NCBI GenBank assembly: GCA_934725005.1
Contig: CAKVBE010000059.1
Coordinates: forward strand, 1-6,120
Direction: 5' to 3'
DNA from: an uncultured Rickettsiales bacterium
GTDB lineage: Bacteria; Pseudomonadota; Alphaproteobacteria; Rickettsiales; UBA1997
Length of the DNA stretch: 6,120 nt
Under the pieces are notes generated by a model. That model was not told the origin of the DNA, ran no database searches, and saw nothing but the letters and a program-made list of their open reading frames with translations. The translations under genes were made by a program, and so were the position numbers. Below are positions 5,534-6,120 of the stretch, piece by piece. Positions within the stretch are counted from its first letter, which is position 1. Every line of letters starts with the position of its first letter.

Positions 5534-6120
5534 TATTTTATACTTTTTTTAATTTCTTCACATTGCTCTGATAATATACTTCTGAACAAGTTTAAATCCA
5601 TAATCTTATCATTAAAACAATCTTTTTCTTCCTTTTTTCTCAATTCTAAAATCTGTACTTTGGACAATTTTGGTCCAGATATAGTATTATCTAACTCTTT
5701 CTTTCTGTCACTAATTTTTTTATCATTCTCTCTATCAATAACATATTTATCCTTTTTTATGTTATTTAATCTTTCATATTCATTGTTATAAAAAATTAAA
5801 GTATCAGGATATTTTTCATTTGCTGCCACTTTACAGTTAAATCTGTACTCCAACTCTTTTTCAGAAACACTTTCTTCTAAAGTATCCAAACATACGTCAG
5901 ATAATCTCAATGATTCTAAACACATATTGTAATCTTTTATATTATTTTTGTGTCTATAACAAACTGACTCTCTTCTTGTTTTATCAATCTTTTTATTATT
6001 CTCAATTTCCTTTTTCTTATTTTTTCTTTCTCTTAATTGTTGTACATAAATTATTTCTGTAGAAAATTTTTCATTAATTAAATCAAAATAATACCAATCA
6101 CTATCTCTCAAAAACACAGT
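5533..6120 (-). CDS. Lysine-rich protein of unknown function, C-terminal part
   Basis: An open frame enters from the right edge and ends at the TAA that overlaps the fmt start. The first possible start inside the window is GTG at 6117, but the frame stays open to the edge (codon ACT at 6120-6118), so the gene is most likely truncated by the window and the N-terminus is missing. Numbered from that GTG, 194 residues are visible. I recognise no family. The sequence is rich in Lys, Glu, Asn and Arg, with long charged stretches (about 28-55 and 122-180) that look helical and may be coiled coil. It has six cysteines, four of them at 53, 66, 76 and 95-ish in the middle part. No membrane segment is visible. 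Its one-base overlap with fmt suggests co-translation, which would normally mean it is expressed with a housekeeping gene. It could be a lineage-specific protein. Confidence 0.65.
   Translation of the reverse strand, partial: TVFLRDSDWYYFDLINEKFSTEIIYVQQLRERKNKKKEIENNKKIDKTRRESVCYRHKNNIKDYNMCLESLRLSDVCLDTLEESVSEKELEYRFNCKVAANEKYPDTLIFYNNEYERLNNIKKDKYVIDRENDKKISDRKKELDNTISGPKLSKVQILELRKKEEKDCFNDKIMDLNLFRSILSEQCEEIKKSIK

Noticed and set aside
5533..6120. Possible type IV secretion effector, from the charged C-terminus
   Set aside because: A few lysines at the end (EEIKKSIK) are too little evidence, and coupling to fmt points to ordinary cytoplasmic expression.

Overview
The window is very AT-rich. 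Hand-counted 60-base blocks in several genes give roughly 18-30% G+C. It reads as a piece of an alphaproteobacterial genome, most likely an obligate intracellular lineage of the Rickettsiales or Holosporales kind. This is an inference from three things: the composition; a LolC/LolE-type outer-membrane lipoprotein permease, which means a Gram-negative envelope; and an Fmt and a LolC/E protein whose wording looks alphaproteobacterial. I cannot fix the genus from the sequence.

Layout from left to right. Positions 1-457 (minus) hold the first 152 codons of a short UvrA-like ABC ATPase. It runs off the left edge, is visibly more G+C-rich than its neighbours, and resembles the UvrA-like paralogues best known from Firmicutes and Actinobacteria rather than the housekeeping UvrA. 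A gene-free AT-rich divergent spacer (458-765) follows, with two promoter-like elements facing right. Next is a type III pantothenate kinase gene, coaX (766-1539, plus), in which several normally conserved active-site residues are altered. A perfect 8-bp hairpin (1573-1592) lies between coaX and the convergent gene beyond it.

From 1627 to the right edge everything is on the minus strand and looks like one transcription unit. In transcription order it is: a lysine-rich, probably partly coiled-coil protein of unknown function that enters from beyond the right edge (6120-5533); fmt, methionyl-tRNA formyltransferase (5533-4595), joined to it by a TAATG stop/start overlap; a 111-base gap; lolC/lolE (4483-3218); an HhH-GPD DNA glycosylase-like protein (3225-2506) overlapping lolC/E by 8 bases; and, 30 bases further on, a zeta-toxin-fold P-loop kinase (2475-1627).

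The genes cover translation initiation (fmt), lipoprotein export (lolC/E), coenzyme A synthesis (coaX) and DNA-related functions (UvrA-like, HhH-GPD). The most interesting part is the 3' end of the minus-strand unit. The zeta-like protein aligns closely with the Streptococcus pyogenes zeta toxin across the kinase core and keeps its Walker A lysine, glutamate and two arginines, but it has no acidic residue where the catalytic aspartate should be. No epsilon-type antitoxin gene is present. Its partner is a DNA glycosylase-like protein instead.
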